Virus record (IMG/VR): IMGVR_UViG_3300042445_002008
Coordinates: 1 to 53,276 of that record
Reading direction: 5' to 3' (one strand)
Length of the DNA: 53,276 bases
Origin: a virus
Shown: piece after piece, positions 7,698 through 15,328 of the stretch
Layout: every line of letters begins with the position of its first letter
How positions within the stretch are numbered: position 1 is the first letter of the stretch
The notes under the pieces: generated by a model
The model's database searches: none
Told to the model about the DNA's origin: nothing
Seen by the model: the letters and a program-made list of their open reading frames with translations, nothing else
Position numbers and translations under genes: made by a program

Positions 7698-8369
7698 CTA
7701 TGGCTGTTCCACCTTAGCTAGTTGCCCATGTTTCATTGCAAAGGTCTGCTGATCCTCTGGCAAGGTGTCCAAGATTCGGACGTACTTGACTTTGGCCCAG
7801 TTTGCTTTAGCAACACCGGCTACGGAATCTATACGGGTACGAGTACCTGCGTAGTAGGCGTGGATCATCTTGCCATTGCCGGTATAGATACCGACGTGGA
7901 AAGATCGTTTACCACTTCCGTAGTAGAAGGCAACAATGTCTCCGACCATCGGCTGCTTGACAACTTTGCCTGAGCGCATTTGTCGAGTAGCAGAGTGGTC
8001 GAGTGTTACTCCCACTTGTCCATAGGCCCACCGCACGAGACCAGAGCAGTCCCAGCCTCGAGGAGAAGAACCGGAGAAGACATACCATGTCTTGTTCTTG
8101 TACTTCGTTACCTTCTTGACTAGGGTAGCGATCTTGCCTTTGTTGGCGAATTGCTTTTGGACTGTGCGCTGCTGTTGCTGAAGTTTCTTAGCCTTGACTA
8201 TAGATCCGTGGAGGACCGAAGATAAGGGCGTGCTCTTCGACAGCGCATTTTCGATATTCAGTTGTATTGGTGTTGGTTTAATTGCGGCGCTGGCTGGTTG
8301 GACTGATGTAGCTGTGCTACATGAGGCCAAGAGCAGTACCAGTGCTCCAATCGTTAGTAACCTTTTCAT
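7698..8369 (-). CDS. NlpC/P60-family lipoprotein, cell-wall peptidase
   Basis: 223 aa. A lipoprotein signal ends LLLASC. After a coiled region (~50-75) comes an NlpC/P60 domain with catalytic Cys in GWDCSGLVRWAYGQ (~110), His in RSFHVGIY (~155) and the following HAYY strand. These enzymes cut D-Glu-containing stem-peptide bonds. Lipid anchoring is unusual for a lysin and suggests an enzyme displayed on the infected cell, or one used in release or superinfection control. A sigma70-type promoter lies at 8463-8490 and a terminator follows. Confidence 0.8.
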   Translation of the reverse strand: MKRLLTIGALVLLLASCSTATSVQPASAAIKPTPIQLNIENALSKSTPLSSVLHGSIVKAKKLQQQQRTVQKQFANKGKIATLVKKVTKYKNKTWYVFSGSSPRGWDCSGLVRWAYGQVGVTLDHSATRQMRSGKVVKQPMVGDIVAFYYGSGKRSFHVGIYTGNGKMIHAYYAGTRTRIDSVAGVAKANWAKVKYVRILDTLPEDQQTFAMKHGQLAKVEQP

Positions 8370-8462
8370 CTGGCGACCTACCTTTCCTGGTTTTATGAGT
8401 TAGTACTCGGTCGTTACTTGTTGGGTTCTCCCTGGCCTTGAACGGATTCAAGACGTTTTAAT

Positions 8463-8490
8463 AGTGTACACCAAGACCGTGCTAAGTCAA
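8463..8490 (-). promoter_or_regulatory. Sigma70-type promoter of the NlpC/P60 gene
   Basis: TTGACT-16-TACACT on the minus strand, about 95 bases upstream of the ATG at 8369. Confidence 0.6.
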
Positions 8491-8530
8491 AACGGATTGA
8501 ACGGCGGAAGTATTTGGCGTACCTAGATTG

Positions 8531-8755
8531 TTAGATACTGGTAGCGGCGGACAGGATCAGCTGCCTGAGGTCCGACAGGCCGCGTAAGTCGATGTAGTCC
8601 AAGTGTTTGTCGGCTACCTGGAAATCTCTTTCAAGGTCGATCAGGGCTACCGGACTAAGTGCTTTGAGATTTAGGGTACCGGACAGGTATCGATCGTGCA
8701 GGGCAATGACGTTGTCGATGGACTCTTTGACGTGGGCTGGAAGATTGTTTTTCAT
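8531..8755 (-). CDS. Hypothetical 74-aa helical protein
   Basis: 74 aa from ATG at 8755. Mostly helical, e.g. VKESIDNVIALHDRYLSG and DLERDFQVADKHLDYIDLRG. No recognised domain. There is no SD. A TATCAT element lies about six bases before the ATG, so it may be leaderless, unlike the cassette genes above it. Hairpin element 1 lies about 85 bases upstream. An in-frame ATG 15 bases further upstream is less likely. Confidence 0.5.
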   Translation of the reverse strand: MKNNLPAHVKESIDNVIALHDRYLSGTLNLKALSPVALIDLERDFQVADKHLDYIDLRGLSDLRQLILSAATSI

Positions 8756-8837
8756 GTATATATGATACACCGTGCTTGTGGTTGTGTGTGCTAAGTGAGA
8801 CGGCGCAAGGGTGGGGGAGTCGGAATGTAATAAATTG

Positions 8838-8870
8838 TTATTCTGTCTGCGCGGAGCGCAAATTCAATTT
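8838..8870 (-). repeat. Hairpin element, copy 1 of 23
   Basis: TTATTCTG flank; stem GCGC/GCGC extended by a T-A pair; GGA loop at 8853-8855 on plus. Upstream of the gene at 8531. Confidence 0.75.
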
Positions 8871-8929
8871 CCGGCCGCAAAAGCCTAACCCTGCTACTTG
8901 GGGGATAAGTAGCAGGGCTAGGGGTCTGG

Positions 8930-9265
8930 TTAGCCTAAGTGGGCTAAGTAGGTGTCGTAGTGGCGTTCGGTGATTTGGCTTTGTAGTTGCCAATCCGCCA
9001 TAGCGAGTGCGTTGCGTAGCGATAGTTTGCCATTAGCAACTACGGCGGTGGTGATTTCGTGTAGGTCTGCGTCTTGCTTTACGCCTTTGGCAAAAACAAG
9101 GGCAACTTCTTTCAGCTTCTCAGTGTCGTTCTTCTCAACAAGTTCAACAAAGTAGTCTGCGAAACTCTTGTTGTATTCCAAAACTTCTCGCTCTAAAAGA
9201 GTGAGTAGGTCAAAAACGGCGTTGTTCACCATTTCCTTTTCCTGTTCGGGCGTGTATTTGGACAT
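8930..9265 (-). CDS. Hypothetical cassette protein
   Basis: 111 aa, entirely helical in appearance: PEQEKEMVNNAVFDLLTLLEREV, then FADYFVELVEKNDTEKLKEVALVFAKGV. No family recognised. The start is ATG at 9265 with AAGGAG; a leader hairpin with CGGG/CCCG stem lies just upstream. Own promoter (TTGACT-17-TAAACT) and hairpin element. Typical of the cassette block, so likely an early accessory or host-takeover gene. Confidence 0.6.
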   Translation of the reverse strand: MSKYTPEQEKEMVNNAVFDLLTLLEREVLEYNKSFADYFVELVEKNDTEKLKEVALVFAKGVKQDADLHEITTAVVANGKLSLRNALAMADWQLQSQITERHYDTYLAHLG

Positions 9266-9375
9266 AATCTTCTCCTTACGGGTTGGTCTTACCCGCATTT
9301 TCAGTTTACAGGAACGGGTGAGATAAGTCAAGAACGGGAAACGGCGCGGCTTTTTTCTTTGGGTGAAGGGTTCTT

Positions 9376-9409
9376 TTATTCTGTTTGCGCGGAGCGCGAA
9401 TTCAATTTT
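9376..9409 (-). repeat. Hairpin element, copy 2 of 23
   Basis: Stem GCGC/GCGC, GGA loop at 9391-9393. Upstream of the gene at 8930. Confidence 0.8.
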
Positions 9410-9459
9410 CGGCCGCAGACCGAGAACCTAACCTTTCGGCTAGGCTCTCGGTGGTTCGG

Positions 9460-9789
9460 CTAATCTTCGCTGACTACCCTGTGCTGAACAAGATTGCGTT
9501 GAAGAACGCTGGTCATAAATGGTTTGCCGATTGAGCTGTCGTAGAAGGCAACTAACGACATAAGTTCAACAACTTTTTTCAGGGTCGGTAGTTGGATTTT
9601 TACAATGTCGGCTAACTTCTCGGTGGCAAGTGTCCCGATTTCTAGTTGGTTTACCGCATCCGCTACCGAGCGTTCGACATCTTTGCCGATTAGCCACACT
9701 TGCGTTTGGGCTAGGTCAATGTCGAATTGTGGGTTGTTGTTTAGGTTCTCTCGTAGTTCGTCAAGAGTAACTTCGGGCTTTTCGTTCAT
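9460..9789 (-). CDS. Hypothetical cassette protein
   Basis: 109 aa, helical, acidic N-terminus (EKPEVTLDELRENLNNNP). The core ADAVNQLEIGTLATEKLADI is likely a helical pair. Not recognised. SD is AAGGAG directly after a five-base-pair leader hairpin (GCGGA/TCCGC). It stands alone between two terminators. Confidence 0.6.
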   Translation of the reverse strand: MNEKPEVTLDELRENLNNNPQFDIDLAQTQVWLIGKDVERSVADAVNQLEIGTLATEKLADIVKIQLPTLKKVVELMSLVAFYDSSIGKPFMTSVLQRNLVQHRVVSED

Positions 9790-9901
9790 CTTATTTCTCC
9801 TTGCGGATTGGTTGGCTCCGCACTTTCAGTCTACGGGATTTGGTGAAGTAAGTCAAGAACAGGGAACGGCGCGGCTTTTTTCTTTGGAGAACAAGGTCTT
9901 T

Positions 9902-9935
9902 TTATTCTGTTTGAGCGGAGCTCGAATTCAATTTT
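9902..9935 (-). repeat. Hairpin element, copy 3 of 23
   Basis: Stem GAGC/GCTC, GGA loop at 9917-9919. Upstream of the gene at 9460. Confidence 0.8.
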
Positions 9936-9994
9936 CGGCCACAAAAGCCTAGCCCTGCCTATTGGGGGAATAGACAGGGCTAGGTGGTCGGTGG

Positions 9995-10282
9995 TTAGTT
10001 GTTCCACTCGTAGTGGTTGTTGTCCGCACACTTCTTGTCGCATTCGCTTGAGCAGACTTCCATTGGATAGGCTGACTTTCGGCGTAGGTCGAACACAAGC
10101 ATTAGGGCGAGAGTGGTGAGCATTACTAGACTTGCGAGAGTGAATAGCCACATAGCACCTAGTAGGCGTTCGGCACTTTCTAGGTCGCCAATGACGGAGT
10201 ATCGGGTTACTCCGTTCTGCGTGATAGTCGCTAGCGACCAGCAAACGATAGTAACGAAACTGATTGGTATGTATTTGAGCAT
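9995..10282 (-). CDS. Two-TM membrane protein with Cys-rich tail
   Basis: 95 aa. An N-terminal TM (ISFVTIVCWSLATI) and a second TM (LLGAMWLFTLASLVMLTTLAL) are followed by a short tail with Cys residues (EVCSSECDKKCADNNH) that could bind metal or form disulfides. SD is AAAGGA. One of very few membrane proteins in the cassette block. No family recognised. Confidence 0.6.
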   Translation of the reverse strand: MLKYIPISFVTIVCWSLATITQNGVTRYSVIGDLESAERLLGAMWLFTLASLVMLTTLALMLVFDLRRKSAYPMEVCSSECDKKCADNNHYEWNN

Positions 10283-10439
10283 AAGGATTTTCCTTTGTTC
10301 GTGAACAGATGGGTGGTGCGAGGCTCGCCTTGGGGGGTAGCGAGCCTCGCTATTCAGTTGTAAGTCTAGTCTGCCATAGATGGTGAGATAAGTCAAGAAC
10401 GGCAGGGTCGGCGCTTTTTTCTTCAGAGAACGAAGAAAG

Positions 10440-10474
10440 TTATTCTGTTTGCACGGAGTGCGAATTTCAATTTC
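10440..10474 (-). repeat. Hairpin element, copy 4 of 23
   Basis: Stem GCAC/GTGC, a version seen only here; GGA loop at 10455-10457. Upstream of the gene at 9995. Confidence 0.8.
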
Positions 10475-10723
10475 GGTACGCAGTCCGGCGACAAGCGAGC
10501 CGGCCGCCAGCGTCCGAGCCAGGCAAGGCGCTGCCCTGTCTGAGCGAAGCGAAGCCGGGCAGCTCGCAGCCTGGGAGGATCGCGGCAGCCGGGGAGCCGA
10601 GCGAGAGGTGAGCGCGCTGCCGGCGTCTGCAGCGGCGAGGCTGAAAAGCGACGAAGGAGCGTTCAGCTATCGAGCCGCAAAGATCGCGGCAGCTTGCGAA
10701 CCGAGCGAGAACGGGGTGCAAAG
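10475..10723 (-). ncRNA. GC-rich structured segment in place of a gene, possible ncRNA
   Basis: About 250 bases between hairpin elements 4 and 5 hold no SD-supported gene. They are far more GC-rich than the neighbours. Two imperfect repeats contain GCTGCCGCGATC, each next to CTCGCTCGG. TGAGCGAAGCGAAG also occurs at 4.8 kb. Frames are open on both strands, as expected by chance in GC-rich DNA. If element 5 is a promoter, this would be its transcript. No U-tract terminator of its own is seen. Confidence 0.35.
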
Positions 10724-10758
10724 TTATTCTGCGTGGGCGGAGCCCAAATTGAATTTCC
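10724..10758 (-). repeat. Hairpin element, copy 5 of 23
   Basis: Stem GGGC/GCCC plus a T-A pair, GGA loop at 10739-10741. Its downstream unit is the GC-rich segment, not a gene. Confidence 0.75.
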
Positions 10759-10810
10759 ACCGAGCAAACCAAAACCCTGCCACTCGGGGGAAGTGGCAGG
10801 GCGGTCTTGG

Positions 10811-11083
10811 CTAGAACGGCGGAGTCTCTGGGTCGCTGTTCGGTCGGCGGATAAGAAACAACTCGCGGAGTTTTGCTTGAAGGTTCTCAAAGTTCTGCTC
10901 CGCGTAGTGGACAGGCTCGGTGAGGCACTTGGTCGCAAGTGGGTCAATCTCTGGGTGGTTGAAGCACTTGACGAGAAAGAAGTCGTACTCGTACGAGCGG
11001 AGTTCTCTGCCGAAGACCTCGGCTAGAGCCTCCACAGCAAAGACGGCGTTCCGCTCTGTTTGGGTAGTGTTGTCATCGTTCAT
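10811..11083 (-). CDS. Hypothetical cassette protein
   Basis: 90 aa: NAVFAVEALAEVFGRELRSY, then EQNFENLQAKLRELFLIRR; helical. No family recognised. SD is AAGGAG preceded by a GCGGA/TCCGC leader hairpin. A GC-rich terminator of CCTGCCACTT type follows the stop. Confidence 0.6.
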   Translation of the reverse strand: MNDDNTTQTERNAVFAVEALAEVFGRELRSYEYDFFLVKCFNHPEIDPLATKCLTEPVHYAEQNFENLQAKLRELFLIRRPNSDPETPPF

Positions 11084-11196
11084 CTGGTGTTTTCTCCTTG
11101 CGGATTTGTCGGCTCCGCTCTTTCAGTTTAGCCGAACAGGGTGACATTGGTCAAGGAGGTCACCGCGGGCTTTTTTCTTTGGACAACAAAAGAAAA

Positions 11197-11230
11197 TTAT
11201 TCTGTTTGAGCGGAGCTCAATTTCAATTTT
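11197..11230 (-). repeat. Hairpin element, copy 6 of 23
   Basis: Stem GAGC/GCTC, GGA loop at 11212-11214. Upstream of the gene at 10811. Confidence 0.8.
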
Positions 11231-11286
11231 CGGCCGCACGCCGAGAGCCCTGCCACTTGGGGGAAAGTGGCAGGGCGGTCTTGGGG

Positions 11287-11586
11287 TTACTGCTCGGCGT
11301 TTACAAGTTGCTGGCAGTAGTTCACTACATCTTGCGGGTGGTCGGAAAACTGGACAAGTGCTTCGCCAATTAGTCCTGCCTCAAGAAAGCCAGTAATCTC
11401 GCTGTGAATGGTGGTCTGCGTAGTGCCAAAATACTCTTCGCTGAAACCGATTAGGTCGAGGAACAACATAAACGGCGTTCCTTTTCGTGCGTCGTAGTTG
11501 GTAGACCATTCGGCAAGATAGGCAACCTTGTCGGCGTTCTTCGGTGGGTTTTCAGTTAGGTCTGAAAATGTCGTTTTGGTGGACAT
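11287..11586 (-). CDS. Hypothetical cassette protein
   Basis: 99 aa, mixed alpha/beta; ends HPQDVVNYCQQLVNAEQ. Not recognised. SD is AAGGAG with a GCGG/CCGC leader hairpin whose loop carries ACACAACCAG. Single-gene cassette. Confidence 0.6.
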   Translation of the reverse strand: MSTKTTFSDLTENPPKNADKVAYLAEWSTNYDARKGTPFMLFLDLIGFSEEYFGTTQTTIHSEITGFLEAGLIGEALVQFSDHPQDVVNYCQQLVNAEQ

Positions 11587-11697
11587 TTGTATCTTCTCCT
11601 TGCGGCTGGTTGTGTCCGCTCTTCCAGTCTACGCTGTCGGGTGAGCCGAGTCAAACACCGCAGCGTCGCCGGCTTTTTCTTTGGATTCAGGGGTTTC

Positions 11698-11731
11698 TTA
11701 TTCTGTTTGAGCGGAGCTCAAATTTCAATTT
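11698..11731 (-). repeat. Hairpin element, copy 7 of 23
   Basis: Stem GAGC/GCTC lengthened to seven pairs by TTT/AAA, GGA loop at 11713-11715. Upstream of the gene at 11287. Confidence 0.8.
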
Positions 11732-11788
11732 CCGGCCGCAAGAACCTAGCCCCACTACTTCCTTCAAGTAGCAGGGCTAGGTGGTCTT

Positions 11789-12076
11789 TTACTCGTCTCG
11801 GTGCTCGTCGAGTGTAGTGCCTTCTTCTTTATTGAACACGCGGTCGGTGATGTCGCAAGCAGTCTCAAACTGAGTCTGGCGGTAGTTGGCATCTAGGTCA
11901 TCGTCTAGTGCCATTGACTTGTAGAAGTCGGTAGCAAGAGAAAGTTCACTTTTGACTACGGCGATGATGTGCTCTAGACTATTTCTAGCATCGTTAGCGA
12001 AGATTGCTCCGCAACTACAAGCGGCTCGGTAGTCGTTGGTTGACTCATACCAAGTGTCGATAATTTCGTGGTTCAT
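11789..12076 (-). CDS. Hypothetical cassette protein
   Basis: 95 aa from ATG at 12076. It has CSCGAIF near the N-terminus and a helical acidic body (SELSLATDFYKSMALDDD). Not recognised. Strong SD, leader hairpin and a textbook promoter (12114-12142) precede it. Confidence 0.6.
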   Translation of the reverse strand: MNHEIIDTWYESTNDYRAACSCGAIFANDARNSLEHIIAVVKSELSLATDFYKSMALDDDLDANYRQTQFETACDITDRVFNKEEGTTLDEHRDE

Positions 12077-12113
12077 CTGTTTCTCCTTGCGGATTGGTTG
12101 GCTCCGCTCTTCA

Positions 12114-12142
12114 AGTCTACGGCACATCGCAAGACAAGTCAA
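12114..12142 (-). promoter_or_regulatory. Representative cassette promoter
   Basis: TTGACT-17-TAGACT. The -10 is followed within ~10 bases by the leader hairpin (GCGGA/TCCGC) and then AAGGAG. The same order of parts precedes most genes from 8.9 to 22.1 kb. Confidence 0.75.
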
Positions 12143-12183
12143 GGATGGTCGCGTCGGTTTCTCTTTTTGGATTCCTGGTTTTC

Positions 12184-12218
12184 TTATTCTGTTTGAGCGG
12201 AGCTCAAATTTCAATTTC
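12184..12218 (-). repeat. Hairpin element, copy 8 of 23
   Basis: Seven-pair stem TTTGAGC/GCTCAAA, GGA loop at 12199-12201. It starts right after the terminator of the gene before (CCCCCTAAC/GTTAGGGGG, 12223-12250). Confidence 0.85.
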
Positions 12219-12255
12219 AACGAAAAACCCCCTAACCGAAGTTAGGGGGCAGTGA

Positions 12256-12405
12256 TTACCAATTTTCGTTGATGAACTCTAAGAGTTCTCTGTATGATTT
12301 TCCATCTGAAACCATTTTTACCAACTCGGCGTTTTCAGAAAGCAAGTCCGCCGGAACGGTGGTATCTCCTGAAAGCATAGCGAGAGTATGGATTATCGTT
12401 GCCAT
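12256..12405 (-). CDS. Small protein downstream of a pseudoknot-like element
   Basis: 49 aa: MATIIHTLAMLSGDTTVPADL, then a helical stretch ELVKMVSDGKSYRELLEFINENW. The ATG at 12405 follows AAGAAAAGAGAAA. It has no promoter or terminator of its own and is read from the gene at 12467; the 62-base gap is filled by a pseudoknot-like element. Not recognised. Confidence 0.6.
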   Translation of the reverse strand: MATIIHTLAMLSGDTTVPADLLSENAELVKMVSDGKSYRELLEFINENW

Positions 12406-12431
12406 TTGTTTCTCTTTTCTTCTTGGTTGTG

Positions 12432-12463
12432 GTGAGCCTTTTTACAACTTGCTCGGGTTGTGG
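12432..12463 (-). other. Four-copy 3' element, copy 1 (potential H-type pseudoknot)
   Basis: Minus strand: stem 1 CAAC/GTTG, stem 2 GAGC/GCTC, A-rich third loop AAAAAG. It starts five bases after the TAA of the gene at 12467 and ends ~25 bases before the ATG at 12405. Confidence 0.5.
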
Positions 12464-12466
12464 AAC

Positions 12467-12667
12467 TTAGAGAGCGGTCTGAACTACTTCAAACTTCACT
12501 CCACGCTGACGCAACTCAACTAGAAAGTCGCTGGCGTCGTATTCGTCTAACCAGACGAAATCGTTGTGCTTGGCAAATGCTCGGTAGGCAGTAACGAATT
12601 TGAACTCGTTCTTATCTACTCGGAGAAAACCTTCGCCTTGTGCTTTCGCAAAAACAAACTTGGTCAT
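12467..12667 (-). CDS. Hypothetical 66-aa protein
   Basis: 66 aa from ATG at 12667 (SD GAGGAGGAG, the strongest in the block). Compact alpha/beta: KFVFAKAQGEGFLRVDKN, then DEYDASDFLVELRQRGVKFE. Not recognised. Its TAA is followed after five bases by the four-copy 3' element, and the reading frame stays open for ~40 codons past the stop. Confidence 0.6.
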   Translation of the reverse strand: MTKFVFAKAQGEGFLRVDKNEFKFVTAYRAFAKHNDFVWLDEYDASDFLVELRQRGVKFEVVQTAL

Positions 12668-12796
12668 TTCTCCTCCTCTCGATTTGTTAGAGGCTTCCCC
12701 TTGCGGGCTGGACACTACGAGCCTATCACGATTGGGGCAGCCAAGTCAAATACTAAGCGACCGCGGCGGATTTTCTTTTTTGGATTCCTGGTTTTG

Positions 12797-12831
12797 TTAT
12801 TCTGTTTGAGCGGAGCTCCAATTTCAATTTC
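12797..12831 (-). repeat. Hairpin element, copy 9 of 23
   Basis: Stem GAGC/GCTC, GGA loop at 12812-12814. Upstream of the gene at 12467. Confidence 0.8.
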
Positions 12832-12873
12832 CCGGCACGAAGAAAGAGCCAACCTTTCGGCTGGCTCTCTCGT

Positions 12874-13230
12874 CTACTCGCTTTCACAATAGCCGCACAG
12901 ACCTTCTTGGTGAATAAACCAATCGTGGGGACAAAAGTCGGTTTCTTGTCGGTGAGCGATTGCGTCATCAACAAAAGCAAGAGCCTCGGCGTAGGTGTAT
13001 TCCACTTCATCAACGACAATCGTCTTACCTAAATCCATTGAGGAAGTGTAAATCCTAGATACTTCGCGAAGTGTGTCTAGCGAATACTCAAGATACGGAT
13101 TTGGCTTTGGCTCAAATGACTTCGCGAAGTCGTCAAAGTTTTCAGCGGTGAGCGTTCCGCCATTGGCGATAAACTCACTAACGGCAAGCAACACTTCGTC
13201 AATGCCTTCTTGTTTTTTGGGTGTGGTCAT
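12874..13230 (-). CDS. Hypothetical protein with C-terminal Cys/His cluster
   Basis: 118 aa from ATG at 13230. Acidic helical body. The last 20 residues hold CPHDWFIHQEGLCGYCESE, a possible C-H-C-C zinc site. Not recognised. SD AAGGAG and a GCGGA/TCCGT leader hairpin (G-U closing pair). Confidence 0.6.
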   Translation of the reverse strand: MTTPKKQEGIDEVLLAVSEFIANGGTLTAENFDDFAKSFEPKPNPYLEYSLDTLREVSRIYTSSMDLGKTIVVDEVEYTYAEALAFVDDAIAHRQETDFCPHDWFIHQEGLCGYCESE

Positions 13231-13339
13231 TTTTATCTCCTTACGGATTGGTTGTATCCGCATACCTAGGTTATCACGCCAGCCTGACATAAGTCAAGAA
13301 CCGAGCCGCGGCGGCTTTTTCTTTGGATTCAGGGGTTTC

Positions 13340-13373
13340 TTATTCTGTTTGAGCGGAGCTCAAATTTCAATTT
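13340..13373 (-). repeat. Hairpin element, copy 10 of 23
   Basis: Seven-pair stem TTTGAGC/GCTCAAA, GGA loop at 13355-13357. Upstream of the gene at 12874. Confidence 0.85.
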
Positions 13374-13419
13374 CACGGCACGCCGAAAAGCCTAACCCTT
13401 TCGGGCTAGGCTCTCGGTG

Positions 13420-14007
13420 CTAGGCGAACAAGTCGTATTTGTGCCTGTTCTCGTCTATGCGATTGGTCAGCCAATCCTGCGGAATGGTGTAGGCTCGCTT
13501 GCTGTTGTGCCAAGAGATAGGGGCATCATTGAAAGCAACCTCCACGACGGTTTCGTGAATGAATAGTCGCTCACCATTTCTGTTGAAGTAGTAGGCAAAG
13601 AAGTAATCAGACCAATACTTACTCCAACTAGGCACTCCGCGGTAGTTGTCGCTTGGCAACACAAACCTAGCGTAGTGAAGTCGGTATCTACCTCGCTCGG
13701 CTCTCGGTCTGCGGATAAGTTCTTCCAGACCGAACGGCTGACGAATGAACAAATCGCTATCTATCCAATTCTCAACAGCAACCCTCCACTCGTAGTCGTT
13801 ATCAACAAGAGCGATTTTTAGTGGTTCGGCGGTTTTGCTGTATCCGCCGATTTGTCCGTAATCTCTCGGCTTTGGGTAGTCATACTTGACAAACTGCGAG
13901 GGCATAAGGATTTTGTTATCGGCTGGCGTTTCCAAAACTCTGTGCGTTGGTATGCTATCAACGCTGTCGTCTAGGAAGTGGGTTCGTGCTTTGTAGACAT
14001 CAAACAT
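13420..14007 (-). CDS. Hypothetical 195-aa protein
   Basis: 195 aa, aromatic-rich (SWSKYWSDYFFAYYFNRNGE), with a basic stretch FGLEELIRRPRAERGRYR. Probably a soluble alpha/beta protein. The largest in the cassette block. No family recognised. SD GAGGAG after a GCGG/CCGC leader hairpin. Confidence 0.6.
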   Translation of the reverse strand: MFDVYKARTHFLDDSVDSIPTHRVLETPADNKILMPSQFVKYDYPKPRDYGQIGGYSKTAEPLKIALVDNDYEWRVAVENWIDSDLFIRQPFGLEELIRRPRAERGRYRLHYARFVLPSDNYRGVPSWSKYWSDYFFAYYFNRNGERLFIHETVVEVAFNDAPISWHNSKRAYTIPQDWLTNRIDENRHKYDLFA

Positions 14008-14114
14008 AGGTTCTCCTCTGCGGTTGGTTGTATCCGCTCTCTAAGTCTTTCATAGATAGTGAGGTTAGTCAAGTAGGCTGACCGCGGCGACTTTTTTTTC
14101 TGAGAAGGGTTCTT

Positions 14115-14150
14115 TTATTCTGTTTGAGCGGAGCTCAATTTTCAATTTTC
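14115..14150 (-). repeat. Hairpin element, copy 11 of 23
   Basis: Stem GAGC/GCTC, GGA loop at 14130-14132. Upstream of the gene at 13420. Confidence 0.8.
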
Positions 14151-14191
14151 AAATGCCAAACGACCTACCCTTTCGGGCAGGTCGCTCTTGG

Positions 14192-14566
14192 CTATTCCTT
14201 GTAAAGTTGTTCGAGTGCTTGTCGCTGGACTTCTGCCATTCGCATTACTAGTTCTAGCATTTGGTCATTCAAACCTTCGGTGTATCCCTCTGGGTCTGTT
14301 CCGCCTGTAAAGACGACAGGACCGAGGATACATTGGTTCTCTACGCCAACGGCATCTTCGTAAATGGCAGTTGCCATAAAGTTTTCGGTGAAGTCGTTGC
14401 GGAATAAGCCTTCCTCGTTACACCACATAGTTAGGTTCGGTGGTCGAACATCTACGGGCTGTATCAAACCATCAACGGCTTTCTGTAAAACTGCGAGTGA
14501 GTTGTCGTTGTTGAATTCAACGATTTCCGATTTTCCGTCGGTCTGGACTACTAGTGCTTTCTTCAT
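14192..14566 (-). CDS. DUF3846-like protein
   Basis: 124 aa from ATG at 14566. KALVVQTDGKSEIVEF, then LAVLQKAVDGLIQPVDV, then MWCNEEGL and CILGPVVFTGGTDPEGYT reproduce the layout of DUF3846, a small phage and plasmid family of unknown function. SD AGGAG sits next to a six-pair leader hairpin (GTGTGG/CCACAC), the longest of that family. Confidence 0.75.
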   Translation of the reverse strand: MKKALVVQTDGKSEIVEFNNDNSLAVLQKAVDGLIQPVDVRPPNLTMWCNEEGLFRNDFTENFMATAIYEDAVGVENQCILGPVVFTGGTDPEGYTEGLNDQMLELVMRMAEVQRQALEQLYKE

Positions 14567-14570
14567 TATT

Positions 14571-14598
14571 TCTCCTGTGTGGCTGGTTGTATCCACAC
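14571..14598 (-). promoter_or_regulatory. Leader hairpin, best example of a repeated 5' UTR element
   Basis: GTGTGG / CCACAC with loop ATACAACCAG, ending next to AGGAG. Related hairpins precede genes starting at 9265, 9789, 11083, 11586, 12076, 13230, 14007, 15659, 16245, 16908, 17397, 18664 and 19302. Stems change between GCGGA/TCCGC, GCGG/CCGC, GTGG/CCAC and CGGG/CCCG; the loop core ACAACCA or CCAACCA is kept in most copies. Confidence 0.7.
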
Positions 14599-14674
14599 CT
14601 CAATCCTTTCACAGATGGCTAGGTATGTCAAGAACCCCCGGGGCGCGGTTTTCTTTTTTGGATTCCGGTTTTAA

Positions 14675-14710
14675 TTATTTTGTATGCGCGGAGCGCTAAT
14701 TCAATTTCCG
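14675..14710 (-). repeat. Hairpin element, copy 12 of 23 (variant flank)
   Basis: Stem GCGC/GCGC, GGA loop at 14690-14692. The flank is TTATTTTG rather than TTATTCTG, the one copy with a changed base there. Upstream of the gene at 14192. Confidence 0.75.
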
Positions 14711-14759
14711 GCAGCGAACCAAACCAGCCACCTGCTGAAAGCAGCTGGCTGGTCTTTGG

Positions 14760-14996
14760 TTACTCGGTGAAAGTTGTTGCTTTCTCTAACGCCGAAGAAA
14801 GTTTTGCGATTAGTTCAATCGTTTCTTCTAGCGAAAAAGCGGTGTCGCTTGACGAGATAATCCCGCCTCTCTCAACGTGAGTTGATAGAGTTAGTTGGAC
14901 AACCTTGCCTTCTGGTAGGTAGTCGCTGTCCTCCTGGGTGCGGTCTACGGCAATAGCGGTTACGAGGGTTCTTGCTTTTCTTAGTGTCGTGGTCAT
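14760..14996 (-). CDS. Hypothetical 78-aa protein
   Basis: 78 aa; beta-rich N-terminal half (RTLVTAIAVDRTQ, KVVQLTLSTHVERGG), then a helix (SLEETIELIAKLSSALEKA). Resembles small phage beta-alpha proteins but no family is recognised. SD GAGGTGAG; the leader lacks the ACAACCA hairpin. Confidence 0.6.
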   Translation of the reverse strand: MTTTLRKARTLVTAIAVDRTQEDSDYLPEGKVVQLTLSTHVERGGIISSSDTAFSLEETIELIAKLSSALEKATTFTE

Positions 14997-15108
14997 CTTC
15001 TCACCTCTTTTCCGGGGAAGCCTTCCCCTAAGTCCAGTCTAGCCGGACAGGGTGCGGCGGTCAAGTGTGGCTGCCGGCGCGGTTTTCTTTTTGGATATCT
15101 TGATTTAA

Positions 15109-15142
15109 TTATTCTGTTTGCGCGGAGCGCGAATTTCAATTT
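15109..15142 (-). repeat. Hairpin element, copy 13 of 23
   Basis: Stem GCGC/GCGC, GGA loop at 15124-15126. Upstream of the gene at 14760. Confidence 0.8.
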
Positions 15143-15160
15143 CCGGAACGGCGAATAGCC

Positions 15161-15328
15161 TCACCTTGCGGTGAGGTATTCGTCAAGTAGGACTTCTTTT
15201 ACAAAAAACCCGTCCTTCTTAGGTCGGCTGGGGTGAGCCAGCCACTCATAGGCGTAGTCGGAGTCGGTAACAACTTCAATGATTGCGAAGTTGCGACCGA
15301 GGACATAGACGGTCTTGGGCTTACTCAT
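15161..15328 (-). CDS. Small protein coupled to a zinc-ribbon gene
   Basis: 55 aa from ATG at 15328: KPKTVYVLGRNFAIIEVV, then YEWLAHPSRPKKDGFFVKEVLLDEYL. Not recognised. The start lies inside the end of the upstream gene, whose two terminal Glu codons (GAGGAG) form its SD, so the two are translationally coupled. Confidence 0.6.
   Translation of the reverse strand: MSKPKTVYVLGRNFAIIEVVTDSDYAYEWLAHPSRPKKDGFFVKEVLLDEYLTAR

Noticed and set aside
10449-10814. Open frames on both strands in the GC-rich segment
   Set aside because: GC-rich DNA lacks stops by chance; no SD, composition unlike neighbours, both strands open.
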